DNA of 64,000 nucleotides. It comes from Tardiphaga sp. 709 (GTDB taxonomy: Bacteria; Pseudomonadota; Alphaproteobacteria; Rhizobiales; Xanthobacteraceae). Under the pieces are notes generated by a model. The model ran no database searches. It saw only the letters and a list, made by a program, of their open reading frames with translations, and had not been told where the DNA came from. Positions 9,424 through 18,146 of the stretch are shown one piece after another. The translations under genes were made by a program, and so were the position numbers. The stretch covers positions 6,012,501 to 6,076,500 of the forward strand of contig NZ_CP135529.1 in the NCBI RefSeq assembly GCF_032401055.1, given 5' to 3'. Within the stretch, counting starts at the first letter, position 1. Each line of letters opens with the position of its first letter.

Positions 9424-10833
9424 CTACTTTGCCGGCCCGAAGTCGGGCATCGCAGGCATTTCGATTTGCGGAATCTCGATCTTCACGTTGGACGTATCCA
9501 CAGCCGTGTTGTCGATCCAGTAGGTCACGAGACCGGGCCAGTAGATCACGATGATCACCAGGATGATCTGCATCCCAACCCATGGCAGCGCGCCGAGATA
9601 GATATCGCGGCTCTTCACTTCGGGCGGTGCAATGCCGCGCAGATAGAACAGCGCGAAGCCGAACGGCGGATGCATGAATGACGTCTGCATGTTCACGCAG
9701 AGCAGCACGCCGAACCATACGAGATCGATGCCGAGCTTGGCCGCGACCGGCGCCAGCAACGGGATGATGATGAAGGCGATCTCGAAGAAGTCGAGGAAGA
9801 ACGCCAGGAAGAACACGAAGATGTTCACGAAGATCAGGAAGCCGATCGCACCGCCGGGCAGGCCGGTGAGCAGATGTTCAATCCAGCGTGCGCCATCCAT
9901 GCCCTGGAAGACGAGGCTGAAGCAGGTCGAGCCGATCAGGATGAACACCACCATCGAGGTCAGGCGCATGGTCGATGTCATCGCCTGGTCGATCAGCGGC
10001 CAGGTCAGGCGGCGATGCAGCGCGGCGAGCACCATGGCGCCAACCGCACCCATGGCGCCGGCTTCGGTTGGCGTCGCGAGGCCGAGGCCGATGGTGCCGA
10101 GCACCAGGAAGATCAGCACGATTGAGGGGATCATGCCCCACAGCACACGGCTGATGAGCTTCCAGTTCATGGGCTCGCGCGCATGTTCCGGGATCGGCGG
10201 CATCGCGCTCGGCTTCAGGATCGACAATACGACGATGTAGAGAATGAAGATCACGACCTGGATGATCGAGGGGCCGATGGCGCCGAGATACATGTCGCCG
10301 ACCGAACGGCCGAGCTGGTCGGCGAGCACGATCAGCACCAGCGACGGGGGGATGAGCTGCGTGATGGTGCCCGATGCGGCGATGACGCCGGTGGCGAGCT
10401 TCATGTCGTAGCCGTAGCGCATCATGATCGGCAGCGAGATCACGCCCATGGCGATGACCGAAGCAGCAACGGTGCCGGTGATGGCGCCGAGCACGGCGCC
10501 GACGAGAATCACCGCATAAGCGAGACCGCCGGGGATCTTGCCGAACAACTGGCCGGTGCCTTCGAGCAGGTCTTCAGCAAGGCCGCAGCGCTCGAGGATC
10601 GCGCCCATGAAGGTGAAGAACGGGATCGACAGCAGCAGGTCGTTGGAGATCGTGCCGTAGAAGCGAAACGGCAGCGCCTGCAGGAAGGACGGATCGAAGT
10701 GACCGGTGAAGATGCCGAGAATGCCGAAGAACAGGCCGACCGCGGCCAGCGAGAAGGCGACCGGGAAGCCGAACACCATGAAGCAGATCATGGTGCCGAA
10801 CATCAGCGGGGGGAACACGCCGTAGGAAAACAT
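9424..10833 (-). CDS. TRAP transporter large permease subunit (DctM type)
   Basis: Integral inner-membrane subunit that carries the sodium-coupled translocation pathway. The 469-residue product has about a dozen hydrophobic segments; typical DctM text includes GAILERCGLAEDLLEG, ITGTVAASVIAMGVISLPIMMRYGYD and a second LTSMVVFILIGSTCFSLVF half. The C-terminus carries an extension after IYWPGLVTYWIDN rich in acidic and Met/Pro residues. The small subunit gene lies 75 bases upstream on the same strand. The TakP-like receptor at 7.0-8.1 kb is the probable partner. Confidence 0.92.
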   Translation of the reverse strand: MFSYGVFPPLMFGTMICFMVFGFPVAFSLAAVGLFFGILGIFTGHFDPSFLQALPFRFYGTISNDLLLSIPFFTFMGAILERCGLAEDLLEGTGQLFGKIPGGLAYAVILVGAVLGAITGTVAASVIAMGVISLPIMMRYGYDMKLATGVIAASGTITQLIPPSLVLIVLADQLGRSVGDMYLGAIGPSIIQVVIFILYIVVLSILKPSAMPPIPEHAREPMNWKLISRVLWGMIPSIVLIFLVLGTIGLGLATPTEAGAMGAVGAMVLAALHRRLTWPLIDQAMTSTMRLTSMVVFILIGSTCFSLVFQGMDGARWIEHLLTGLPGGAIGFLIFVNIFVFFLAFFLDFFEIAFIIIPLLAPVAAKLGIDLVWFGVLLCVNMQTSFMHPPFGFALFYLRGIAPPEVKSRDIYLGALPWVGMQIILVIIVIYWPGLVTYWIDNTAVDTSNVKIEIPQIEMPAMPDFGPAK

Positions 10834-10908
10834 CGGTGGTCCTGACTATCGAACTGGTTCTATCGAACGGATTGGTCGAAATGCGAGAGGCTGAAAAAGC
10901 GAACGCCG

Positions 10909-11445
10909 CTATTGCAGCGGCGCTTCGTAATGGGTGTCGATCTGGACGACGCCGGCGAGCGCGGCGATGCGCTTGGCGAGTTCGGCCAGACCCTGCAGTA
11001 GCAGCAGACCGAAGCCGAGCGGCAGCACAAGCTTCACTGGCCACAGGATCAGGCCGCCCGCATTACTGGAGACCTCCTGCGAATTCCAGGAATTCAGGAA
11101 AAACGGGAACGTCATGTAAGTGAGGTATGTCATCGCTGGCAGCAGGAAGATGCAGAGGCCGATGATGTCGATCCACAGCCGCGCGCGATCGGAGACCGCC
11201 GAATAGAGCAGATCGACGCGCACATGCTCATTGAGGCGCAGTGTCTGCGCCGCGCCGAAAAACACGATGCCGGCGAACATGTACCACTGGATTTCGAGCC
11301 AGCCGTTCGACGAATAGTTGAAGAGATAACGGATCGTGGCGTTGCCGGCGCTGACGAGGCAGGCGAGCAGCACGAGCCACTTGGCGATGAAGCCGAACAC
11401 ATCGCTCAGTGCATCGATCGCACGTGTGAATTTGAGTACGTCCAC
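10909..11445 (-). CDS. TRAP transporter small permease subunit (DctQ type)
   Basis: A 178-residue protein with four hydrophobic helices, for example WLVLLACLVSAGNATIRYLF and LWIDIIGLCIFLLPAMTYLTYM, and the DctQ-like motif NEHVRVDLLYSAVSDRAR between helices 2 and 3. It is longer than minimal DctQ proteins but typical of the TakQ-type. It precedes the large permease gene on the same strand, so the two form an operon transcribed away from moaA. It pairs with DctM in the membrane. Confidence 0.9.
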   Translation of the reverse strand: MDVLKFTRAIDALSDVFGFIAKWLVLLACLVSAGNATIRYLFNYSSNGWLEIQWYMFAGIVFFGAAQTLRLNEHVRVDLLYSAVSDRARLWIDIIGLCIFLLPAMTYLTYMTFPFFLNSWNSQEVSSNAGGLILWPVKLVLPLGFGLLLLQGLAELAKRIAALAGVVQIDTHYEAPLQ

Positions 11446-11631
11446 AGTTTCCCCCGAAAGTCGCCCCGCTGTCCGCTCATCACGTCTTTCTCACTGAGAA
11501 AGCGTAGCTTTTTCCGCTGGGCGAAAGAATTCGGCGGCACCATTTCAGCGCGTCATGCAATCGTCAATCGGAAATTGACGGTTTGTCGCAGGCCATTGGT
11601 CGAGGGGGAGGACGGAGCACCGCCGGTGGGG

Positions 11632-12663
11632 TTACCCCCCGGTCACGCTCATATGCCGGCTGACGCTCGGCCGGTTGTGGCGGCGATCGATGATGAAATC
11701 GTGCCCCTTCGGCTTCAGGCCGATGGCGCGGTCGATCGTGGCGTTCAGGAGGTCATTGTCGGCGGAAGCCCGCAGCGGCTTGCGCAGGTCGGATGCATCC
11801 TCGTGGCCCAAACAGGTGTGAATCGTGCCGGTGCAGGTGATGCGGACGCGGTTGCAGGATTCGCAGAAATTATGGGTCATCGGTGTGATGAAGCCGATCT
11901 TGCCGCCAGTTTCGGCAACGCGGACATAGCGGGCGGGACCGCCGGTGTCGTCCGGGAGATCCGTCATCGTGAACTGACCCGCGAGCCGCGTGCGCAGCAG
12001 CGACAGCGGTACATACTGGTCGATGCGACCTTCGCCGATATCGCCCATGGGCATCACTTCGATCAGGGTCAGTGCCATGTCGCGGCCGTGCGCCCATTCG
12101 ACCAATGAGGGGATCTCGTGCTCATTCATGTTCTTTAAGGCGACGGTATTGATCTTCACGGCAAGGCCCGCTGCCTGCGCGGCGTCGATGCCGGTCAGCA
12201 CCTTGGAGAGATCGCCCCAGCGCGTGATGGTGCGGAATTTCGCGGGATCGAGCGTGTCCAGGGAGACATTGATGCGCTTCACGCCGCAATCGGCCAGCTC
12301 AGCGGCATATTTGGACAGCAGCGAGCCGTTGGTGGTCAGCGTCAGCTCTTTCAGTGCGCCGGTCTTGAGGTGGCGCGACAGCGAACGCACGAGGCCCATG
12401 ACGTTGCGTCGGACGAGCGGTTCGCCGCCAGTGAGTCGCAGCTTGGTGACGCCCTTGGCGATGAATGCGGAACAGAGCCGGTCGAGTTCTTCCAGCGTCA
12501 GCAGGTCGGCCTTGGGCAGGAAGGTCATATCTTCCGACATGCAGTAGAAGCAGCGCAGATCGCAGCGATCCGTGACCGAGACACGCAAATAGCTGATCCG
12601 CCGACCGAAGGGGTCGGTCATGGCAGAGGAGGCCAGGGCGGGGCTCAACTCGGAGACGGTCAT
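11632..12663 (-). CDS. moaA: GTP 3',8-cyclase MoaA
   Basis: Radical SAM enzyme that starts molybdenum cofactor synthesis, converting GTP to 3',8-cyclo-7,8-dihydro-GTP. The 343-residue sequence has the N-terminal radical-SAM cluster motif C34-x3-C38-x2-C41 ([11 protein letters not shown]), the SAM motif LTGGEPLV, and the second cluster-binding cysteines near the C-terminus ([11 protein letters not shown] and HTCLG). It ends in the Gly-Gly tail typical of MoaA (MSVTGG). No other moa gene is nearby. Confidence 0.96.
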   Translation of the reverse strand: MTVSELSPALASSAMTDPFGRRISYLRVSVTDRCDLRCFYCMSEDMTFLPKADLLTLEELDRLCSAFIAKGVTKLRLTGGEPLVRRNVMGLVRSLSRHLKTGALKELTLTTNGSLLSKYAAELADCGVKRINVSLDTLDPAKFRTITRWGDLSKVLTGIDAAQAAGLAVKINTVALKNMNEHEIPSLVEWAHGRDMALTLIEVMPMGDIGEGRIDQYVPLSLLRTRLAGQFTMTDLPDDTGGPARYVRVAETGGKIGFITPMTHNFCESCNRVRITCTGTIHTCLGHEDASDLRKPLRASADNDLLNATIDRAIGLKPKGHDFIIDRRHNRPSVSRHMSVTGG

Positions 12664-12775
12664 TCAGATGCCTGACTGCAAAACATGAATTGCTCGCGCG
12701 GCGAAAAACGCCGCACGTTCAATCTAGTCACGGGTTGCAGCTGGCACAATCACGCCAACGTATATGTTTGGTGGA

Positions 12776-13219
12776 TCAGCGAGGGGCGGGGAACGGCGAG
12801 CCCGCCGCAGATGCCGCGGCGGCCGGGGCCGCGGCAGGCGCTGCTGCACGCTTTGCAGCCTTGCGGGCGCGGCGTGGCGGCGTTGCGGGCTGCAGTTCGG
12901 CGACGACCGGGCTCGGATCGACCGTGGTCCGTGCCGGTGAGGTGAAATCCCCGGGAACGCGGGTGACGGTCACCGGAACTGTCATCGGCTGGAATTTTGC
13001 GAGGGTAAAGGTTGCGCTGAACCCGGTTTCCGTTGCCAGAGGCAGCGAGCACGGGGTCTTGCAGCTCGGGCCAATCGACGTGACCACTTCTGCGCCGGGC
13101 GGAACCGAGTCGAACTGCACGGTAACCGGTTCCGGTGCCGACTTGAATGCGTCCATGGAGAACGACGTGCAACCGGCCAGGCTCAGGCCTGCCGCTGCCA
13201 AAACTATTACTCTACGCAT
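12776..13219 (-). CDS. Putative lipoprotein with PEGA-like domain and Ala/Pro-rich tail
   Basis: About 147 residues. The ATG at 13219 gives a lipoprotein signal peptide: MRRVIVLAAAGLSLAGC, with lipobox LAGC. The mature part has a short beta-rich region (VQFDSVPPGAEVVTSIGPSCKTPCSLPL, quoted here in two overlapping ideas: SVPPGAEV and CKTPCSLPL) that resembles PEGA-type repeats, then a basic Ala/Pro-rich tail. It is probably outer-membrane or periplasmic and its function is unknown. It lies 112 bases upstream of moaA on the same strand, too far to assume coupling. Confidence 0.75.
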   Translation of the reverse strand: MRRVIVLAAAGLSLAGCTSFSMDAFKSAPEPVTVQFDSVPPGAEVVTSIGPSCKTPCSLPLATETGFSATFTLAKFQPMTVPVTVTRVPGDFTSPARTTVDPSPVVAELQPATPPRRARKAAKRAAAPAAAPAAAASAAGSPFPAPR

Positions 13220-13367
13220 GGGTATATCCGTCACGTTTTGCGGCTAGCCGCCATCCCCGGCAACCATAGGAGCGTCGTACATATGACGCAACACGCAGGC
13301 CGCTTATAGTTAATTGATGGTTAACGAAGTCGCCAAATAATCTGAGAAACTCAATTATCTGAACAGG

Positions 13368-14051
13368 CTAGGCGAGGCGGCGGGGCAACAGGCAGTCGAC
13401 GGTCGTCGGTAGATCGCGGAAATGGTCGATCACGATGTCGGGCTTGAGATCGATAATCGGGACATCGGTATAGCCGAATGTAACGCCGATCACCGGGACA
13501 TTGGCCCGCCGCGCCACACCGACATCGGGGCCGGCATCTCCGACCATGACAACGGACGACATCACGCCACCGGCACGCGCTACCGTCTGCTGCAGGATGA
13601 CGGGGTCGGGCTTCGCGACGCCGAAGGTGTCAGCGCCGCAGATCGCCGCGAATCGGTCCGTCAGCTCCAGCTTGTCGAGCAGCAGCTTCGACAACCATTC
13701 CAGCTTGTTGGTGCAGACCGCGAAGCGGTAGCCACGCCCCGCCATCTCGTCGAGCGCCGCAATCAGCCCCTCGAAGGGGCGCGACTCGTCGGCGATATGC
13801 TCCGCGTAATAAGCGATGAAATCCTCGGTCAGGCGTGTGACCTCATCCGGGCTCATTTCGCGCCCTTCCAGCTCGAGCCCGCGTTCGATCAGGCGCCGGG
13901 CGCCCTGGCCGATCATTTTCCGCGCGGATTCCAGCGGGACGGGGGCCAACCCCTCCTGATGGAGCACATGATTCAGCGCGCTGATGAGATCAGGGGCGGT
14001 ATCGACGAGGGTGCCGTCGAGGTCGAAAACGACGAGGGGTGCTTGGGTCAT
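13368..14051 (-). CDS. gph: Phosphoglycolate phosphatase (HAD family)
   Basis: A 227-residue HAD hydrolase. Motif I is VFDLDGTLVDTAPDL with the nucleophilic Asp, motif II is FAVCTNK, and motif III/IV is GVAKPDP followed by VMVGDAGPDVGVA. The cap-domain sequence (LNHVLHQEGLAPVPLE, MIGQGARRLIERGL) is typical of Gph, which removes phosphate from 2-phosphoglycolate formed in DNA repair or photorespiration. The start at 14051 (MTQAPLVVFDLDG) places motif I near the N-terminus as usual. It is divergent from rpiA; a perfect palindrome lies between them. Confidence 0.9.
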   Translation of the reverse strand: MTQAPLVVFDLDGTLVDTAPDLISALNHVLHQEGLAPVPLESARKMIGQGARRLIERGLELEGREMSPDEVTRLTEDFIAYYAEHIADESRPFEGLIAALDEMAGRGYRFAVCTNKLEWLSKLLLDKLELTDRFAAICGADTFGVAKPDPVILQQTVARAGGVMSSVVMVGDAGPDVGVARRANVPVIGVTFGYTDVPIIDLKPDIVIDHFRDLPTTVDCLLPRRLA

Positions 14052-14112
14052 GAGCGGATCGCTACCGGTCCGCGGCCGATCCCGCAAGGGGGGCGGACGT
14101 AGCCCAGCATCC

Positions 14113-14142
14113 CCCTTGGAATGCAGGCCTGCATTCCAAGGG
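14113..14142. repeat. 30-bp perfect palindrome between gph and rpiA
   Basis: The half-site CCCTTGGAATGCAGG (14113-14127) is followed directly by its exact reverse complement with no spacer. It lies 62 bases upstream of the gph start and about 100 bases upstream of rpiA. A regulator operator or a small mobile palindrome are both possible; no flanking duplication is evident. Confidence 0.8.
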
Positions 14143-14243
14143 AAAGCACGTCCTTCGCCCTGTTCCTTGCCCCCAAACGTCGCTAGATATGCGGCGCATC
14201 CCGTCCGCGGGACCGTTTTTGAACTGCAAGGACCGCCGCGCCG

Positions 14244-14942
14244 ATGAATATGGACGAGCTGAAACGACAGGCTGCCGCCAAGGCACTTGAGCACGTACGC
14301 GACGGCATGAAGCTCGGACTCGGCACGGGATCGACGGCGAAGCATTTCGTCGAATTGCTCGGTGAACGCGTGGCGGGTGGTCTCAAGGTTATTGGCGTTC
14401 CGACGTCCGAGGCCACGCGGGCCGATGCCGAACGTTGCGGCGTGCCGCTGACCACACTCGACGAGGTCGATCGGCTCGATCTCACGGTCGACGGTGCCGA
14501 CGAAGTCGATCCGGCGCTGAATCTCATCAAGGGCGGCGGCGGCGCATTGCTGCGCGAGAAGATCGTGGCGGCGGCGTCCGACCGCATGATTGTCATCGCC
14601 GACGATTCCAAATGGGTGCCGACCCTCGGCCGCTTCCCGCTGCCTGTGGAAGTGATCCCGTTCGGCCTGTCGGCAACGCGCCGCGCGATTGCCGATGTGT
14701 TCGCCAAGTGCGGGTTGCACGGCGAAATGACTATTCGTGGTGGCAAGGACGGCCATGCTTTCGTCACCGATGGTGGCCACTGGATCATCGACGCCCGGCT
14801 CGGGACCATCACCGATGCGCCCCGACTGGCTGGGCTGCTCGGCGCCATTCCGGGAGTGGTCGAGCACGGTTTGTTTATCAGTCTGGCAAGCACCGCCATG
14901 CTGGCAGGATCGCAGGGAATTCGCGTTTTCGAGCGTCCGTAA
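14244..14942 (+). CDS. rpiA: Ribose-5-phosphate isomerase A
   Basis: Interconverts ribose 5-phosphate and ribulose 5-phosphate in the pentose phosphate pathway. The 232-residue product has the RpiA motifs: [15 protein letters not shown] phosphate loop, [23 protein letters not shown] with catalytic acids, [14 protein letters not shown] with the active-site lysine, and a C-terminal [12 protein letters not shown]. Length is as expected. The ATG at 14244 begins [11 protein letters not shown]; an alternative ATG two codons on is possible. A DUF2059 gene follows after 23 bases and is probably co-transcribed. Confidence 0.96.
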   Translation: MNMDELKRQAAAKALEHVRDGMKLGLGTGSTAKHFVELLGERVAGGLKVIGVPTSEATRADAERCGVPLTTLDEVDRLDLTVDGADEVDPALNLIKGGGGALLREKIVAAASDRMIVIADDSKWVPTLGRFPLPVEVIPFGLSATRRAIADVFAKCGLHGEMTIRGGKDGHAFVTDGGHWIIDARLGTITDAPRLAGLLGAIPGVVEHGLFISLASTAMLAGSQGIRVFERP

Positions 14943-14965
14943 CGGCGCAATCAAGGAGAATTGGA

Positions 14966-15505
14966 ATGAAGAAGCTCTCGCACATGCTGCTGTCCGCTGG
15001 TCTGGCGCTCAGCGTTGCAGTGATCGCGCTGCCGGTCTCCGCGCAGCAGGCATCTCCGGAAGGACAGGCTCGTCCGATCAAGCCGGCATCGCCAGCTGCG
15101 ATCGCTTACGCCAAGGAAATTCTGGCGATGAAGAACGCCAGCGCGATGTATGCCAATGCGGTGCCGAACATGGTTCAGCGCGTCAAGGATTCGCTGCTGC
15201 AGAGCAATCTGAACTATCAGAAGGATCTCAATGAGGTCGCCATCACCATCGCGCAGACGATGGCCGGGCGCGACAAGGAGATCACCGAGCAGATGGCGAA
15301 GATCTATGCCAGCGACTTCACCGAGGCGGAGTTGAAGGACCTTGCGACCTTCTACAAATCGCCGCTTGGCCAGAAACTTCTGGTGCAGGAGCCCCAGTCG
15401 ATTTCCGCCAGCATGACCTATATGCAGCAGTGGGCGCAGCAGTTTTCGGAGCAGGTCAACGGCCTGTTCCGCGCTGAAATGCGCAAGCGCGGCAAGGAAA
15501 TCTAA
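14966..15505 (+). CDS. DUF2059 periplasmic protein
   Basis: A 179-residue exported protein. Residues 1-27 form a Sec signal peptide (KKLSHMLLSAGLALSVAVI..., cleavage near VSAQQ). The mature part is helical, with the DUF2059 pattern AYAKEILAMKNASAMYANAVP and FTEAELKDLATFYKSPLGQKL. The family is found in the periplasm of many proteobacteria and has no assigned activity. A clear AAGGAGAA Shine-Dalgarno precedes the ATG by 5 bases. It sits between rpiA and gor in the same direction, with a hairpin before gor. Confidence 0.85.
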   Translation: MKKLSHMLLSAGLALSVAVIALPVSAQQASPEGQARPIKPASPAAIAYAKEILAMKNASAMYANAVPNMVQRVKDSLLQSNLNYQKDLNEVAITIAQTMAGRDKEITEQMAKIYASDFTEAELKDLATFYKSPLGQKLLVQEPQSISASMTYMQQWAQQFSEQVNGLFRAEMRKRGKEI

Positions 15506-15514
15506 GGGCGTAAG

Positions 15515-15540
15515 CTGAGGCCCGTCATCCCGGGCCTCAG
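15515..15540 (+). terminator. Intercistronic hairpin between DUF2059 gene and gor
   Basis: A 10-bp perfect stem, CTGAGGCCCG (15515-15524) against CGGGCCTCAG (15531-15540), with a 6-base loop. No T-run follows, so it may attenuate transcription or protect the upstream mRNA rather than terminate fully. Confidence 0.55.
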
Positions 15541-15559
15541 TCCGCAGTTCGGAGCGATC

Positions 15560-16948
15560 ATGGCTGACATCGACGTCGATCTGTTTGTCATTGGTGGCGG
15601 TTCAGGCGGCGTGCGCGCCGCCCGTATCGCTGCCGGCTACGGCGCGAAGGTCATGGTGGCCGAGGAATATCGCTTCGGCGGCACCTGCGTGATACGCGGC
15701 TGCGTGCCGAAGAAGCTGATGGTCTATGCCTCGCACGTCCAGCGCGAGATCGACGATGCCGCGGGCTTCGGATGGACGATCCCGACGGCGACGTTCGACT
15801 GGTCGACCTTCATCGCAAACAAGGACAAGGAGATCGCCCGGCTCGAGGGCATCTATCAGTCCAATGTGGAGAAGACCGGCGCGACGACCGTCAAGACCCG
15901 CGCAGTATTCGAGGATCCGCACACGCTGCGCCTCGGCACCGGCGAGACGGTAAACGCCAAGCATATCCTGATTGCGACCGGTGGCGCGCCCAATCATGGG
16001 CCTGTGATTCCCGGCATTGAGCATGTGATCTCCTCCAACGAGGTGTTTCATCTGCCCGAACTGCCGAGGCGCATCGTGATCCAAGGCGGCGGCTATATCG
16101 CGCTCGAATTCGCCTGCATCTTTGCAGGATTGGGCTCCGACGTGACGGTGATCTATCGCGGCGACAACATCCTGCGCGGCTTCGATGAAGACGTGCGCGC
16201 CCATGTCCGCAGCGAGATGGAAAAGGATGGCATCACCATCCTGACCGGCTGCACGGTGACCAAGGTCGAGAAACACCGGCACGAATTCACGACGCATCTG
16301 TCCAGTGGCGCAAGCATCGCATCCGATCAGGTGTTGTTCGCGATCGGCCGCAATCCGAACACCGCCAATCTCGGTCTTGAGAAGGCTGGCGTTGCACTCA
16401 AGCCCGCCCATGGCGGCATCATCGTCAACGAGTTCTCGCAGACCAATGTGCCGCATATCTACGCGGTCGGCGACGTCACCAACCGCATCAACCTGACGCC
16501 GGTGGCGATTCGCGAAGGCCACGCCTTTGCCGATACGGTATTCGGCAAGAAGACCGTGAAGGTCGATCACAGCAATATCCCGACCGCCGTGTTCACCCAG
16601 CCGGAGGTCGGCACCGTCGGCATGAGCGAAGAAGAGGCGCGCGCCACCTTCAGCCACGTCGATATCTACAAGACCAATTTCCGGTCGATCAAGTCGACCA
16701 TCTCCGGCAGCGAAAGCCGGGTGCTGATGAAGCTGGTGGTCGACGGCGCGACGGATATCGTGGTCGGCGCCCATATCGTCGGACCGGAAGCGGCCGAACT
16801 CATCCAGGTGCTGGGCATCTGCGTGAAGCTGAAGGCGACCAAGGCTGACTTCGACGCCACGGTGGCCGTGCATCCGAGTGCGGCCGAGGAGCTGGTGACG
16901 ATGCGCACGCCGACCGCGCGCTACGTGCGTGAAGCTGCCGCGGAATAG
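15560..16948 (+). CDS. gor: Glutathione-disulfide reductase
   Basis: FAD enzyme that reduces oxidised glutathione with NADPH. The 462-residue sequence shows the FAD loop VIGGGSGGVRAARIA, the redox-active disulfide C43/C48 (GGTCVIRGCVPKK), a second Rossmann loop IQGGGYIALEFACIFAGLG (quoted within limits), AVGDVTNR for FAD, and the C-terminal catalytic His-Glu in VHPSAAEELV. The active-site and C-terminal sequences distinguish it from lipoamide and mercuric reductases. The gene is cytoplasmic and follows the DUF2059 gene by 54 bases. A palindromic repeat lies right after its stop. Confidence 0.95.
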   Translation: MADIDVDLFVIGGGSGGVRAARIAAGYGAKVMVAEEYRFGGTCVIRGCVPKKLMVYASHVQREIDDAAGFGWTIPTATFDWSTFIANKDKEIARLEGIYQSNVEKTGATTVKTRAVFEDPHTLRLGTGETVNAKHILIATGGAPNHGPVIPGIEHVISSNEVFHLPELPRRIVIQGGGYIALEFACIFAGLGSDVTVIYRGDNILRGFDEDVRAHVRSEMEKDGITILTGCTVTKVEKHRHEFTTHLSSGASIASDQVLFAIGRNPNTANLGLEKAGVALKPAHGGIIVNEFSQTNVPHIYAVGDVTNRINLTPVAIREGHAFADTVFGKKTVKVDHSNIPTAVFTQPEVGTVGMSEEEARATFSHVDIYKTNFRSIKSTISGSESRVLMKLVVDGATDIVVGAHIVGPEAAELIQVLGICVKLKATKADFDATVAVHPSAAEELVTMRTPTARYVREAAAE

Positions 16949-16971
16949 TTTGACCAGGGCGTCGTCGTTGC

Positions 16972-17062
16972 GATCGTAGGATGGGTAGAGCGTCTTCGCG
17001 AAACCCATCGCTTTCACCGAAGAGATTGATGGGTTTCGCTGCGCTCTACCCATCCTACGATC
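16972..17062. repeat. REP-like palindromic element
   Basis: A 91-base element bounded by perfect 21-base inverted arms, GATCGTAGGATGGGTAGAGC-G at 16972-16992 and its reverse complement at 17042-17062. A second pair of inner inverted segments (GCGAAACCCATC and GATGGGTTTCGC) makes a nested hairpin. The sequence type is a familiar dispersed intergenic repeat in this bacterial group. It fills the space between the convergent gor and hydrolase genes and can act as a bidirectional terminator. Confidence 0.85.
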
Positions 17063-17066
17063 TCCG

Positions 17067-17987
17067 CTATTTCTCCATCTGGATCCATTCGGCAGCGCCG
17101 CGCCACAGTGTGTCGCGGTGTTCCGGCCGGAAGAATCCGAAATGGCCGACCTTTTTCGAGCCGGCTTCGATGGGGCGGATACTGTCGATCTCCGGCTTGA
17201 TCGACGTGAAGCCGGCACAGAGCATTTCCACGGCGGCGCGTGTGGCCCATGGATCGTCCGAGAAGCTCAGGGCCCGCATCTCGCCGCGATAGCGCGGGAA
17301 ATTCACCAGCGCCCTGAGCTTGCGGTCGTCGAAGAAGTAGCGATCGCTGGTGACCCAGCCCGCCCATTCCAGAAACACGTCGCGTGGCAGGTCGTAGCCG
17401 AGGCCGATCCTGCCGGGTGCATAGCCGATGACGCGCGCCAGCGGTGCGCCGACGAATTTCATCAGCGCGTAGATGCGGTAGCCCTCAGGCGGCGTCATCA
17501 GTCGCCAGGTGCCGGCCTGTGCCGCGATGAGCAGGGCGCGTGACACCTCGGAATTGTTGGGGATCAGGCCGAGCGCCTGACCGCCGAAGGAATGGCCGAC
17601 AAAGGCAAGTGGCATTGCCTTGTAGCGCTCGCGCATCCAGATCACCGCGGCGGTGACATCGAGCGCAGCCCAGTCGGTCATGGACGCCTTGAAACCCACC
17701 AGAGCGTTCGACCGGCCGGACAGGGGATCGGCCTTGGGCCGCGAATCCCCGGTGCCGCGGTAGTCATAGGTCAGCACGGCACAGCCACGGCTCGCGAGGT
17801 AGCTGGCGAAGCCTCTGTAGATTTTGCGGGGAACGGCGGTTGCGGAATTGATCAGAACCGCGTGAGTGCGGGCGCCGCGGGGCAGGTACAGCGTCGCGCC
17901 CAACGAATAGCCGTCGGTCGCCTGGAAGGTAATGTCATCGGCAAAAGCGTCGTCCAGTGCAGCCTCCGACACCGCAGTTTCTCCCAT
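17067..17987 (-). CDS. Alpha/beta hydrolase family protein
   Basis: A 306-residue hydrolase. The nucleophile elbow is GHSFGGQALG (Ser133), preceded by the oxyanion-type region LINSATAVPRKIYRGFASYL and the YDYRGTGDSRP strand typical of COG4757-like predicted hydrolases. No signal peptide is seen, so it is likely cytoplasmic. The C-terminal HFGFFR segment supplies a plausible catalytic His. Substrate is unknown. It converges on gor across the REP-like element. Confidence 0.82.
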   Translation of the reverse strand: MGETAVSEAALDDAFADDITFQATDGYSLGATLYLPRGARTHAVLINSATAVPRKIYRGFASYLASRGCAVLTYDYRGTGDSRPKADPLSGRSNALVGFKASMTDWAALDVTAAVIWMRERYKAMPLAFVGHSFGGQALGLIPNNSEVSRALLIAAQAGTWRLMTPPEGYRIYALMKFVGAPLARVIGYAPGRIGLGYDLPRDVFLEWAGWVTSDRYFFDDRKLRALVNFPRYRGEMRALSFSDDPWATRAAVEMLCAGFTSIKPEIDSIRPIEAGSKKVGHFGFFRPEHRDTLWRGAAEWIQMEK

Positions 17988-18146
17988 GGTGTCCCATATG
18001 TTCCTTACCCGAGCCTAGCAAATGCGAATTCGGCTTTGGCTGCAAGGGCTTGGGGCGCAATGTGGATTTCGAACTGGCGATCCCCATCTGTGCTGTGTAT
18101 AACGCGGCCTCCGCAGCCATAAAGCGCGGTTTTCAGGAGAGAAGTG

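Noticed and set aside
15602-17218. Long minus-strand frame opposite gor
   Set aside because: It lies antisense to a complete, well-recognised enzyme, has no recognisable domain and a composition typical of an antisense frame in GC-rich DNA.
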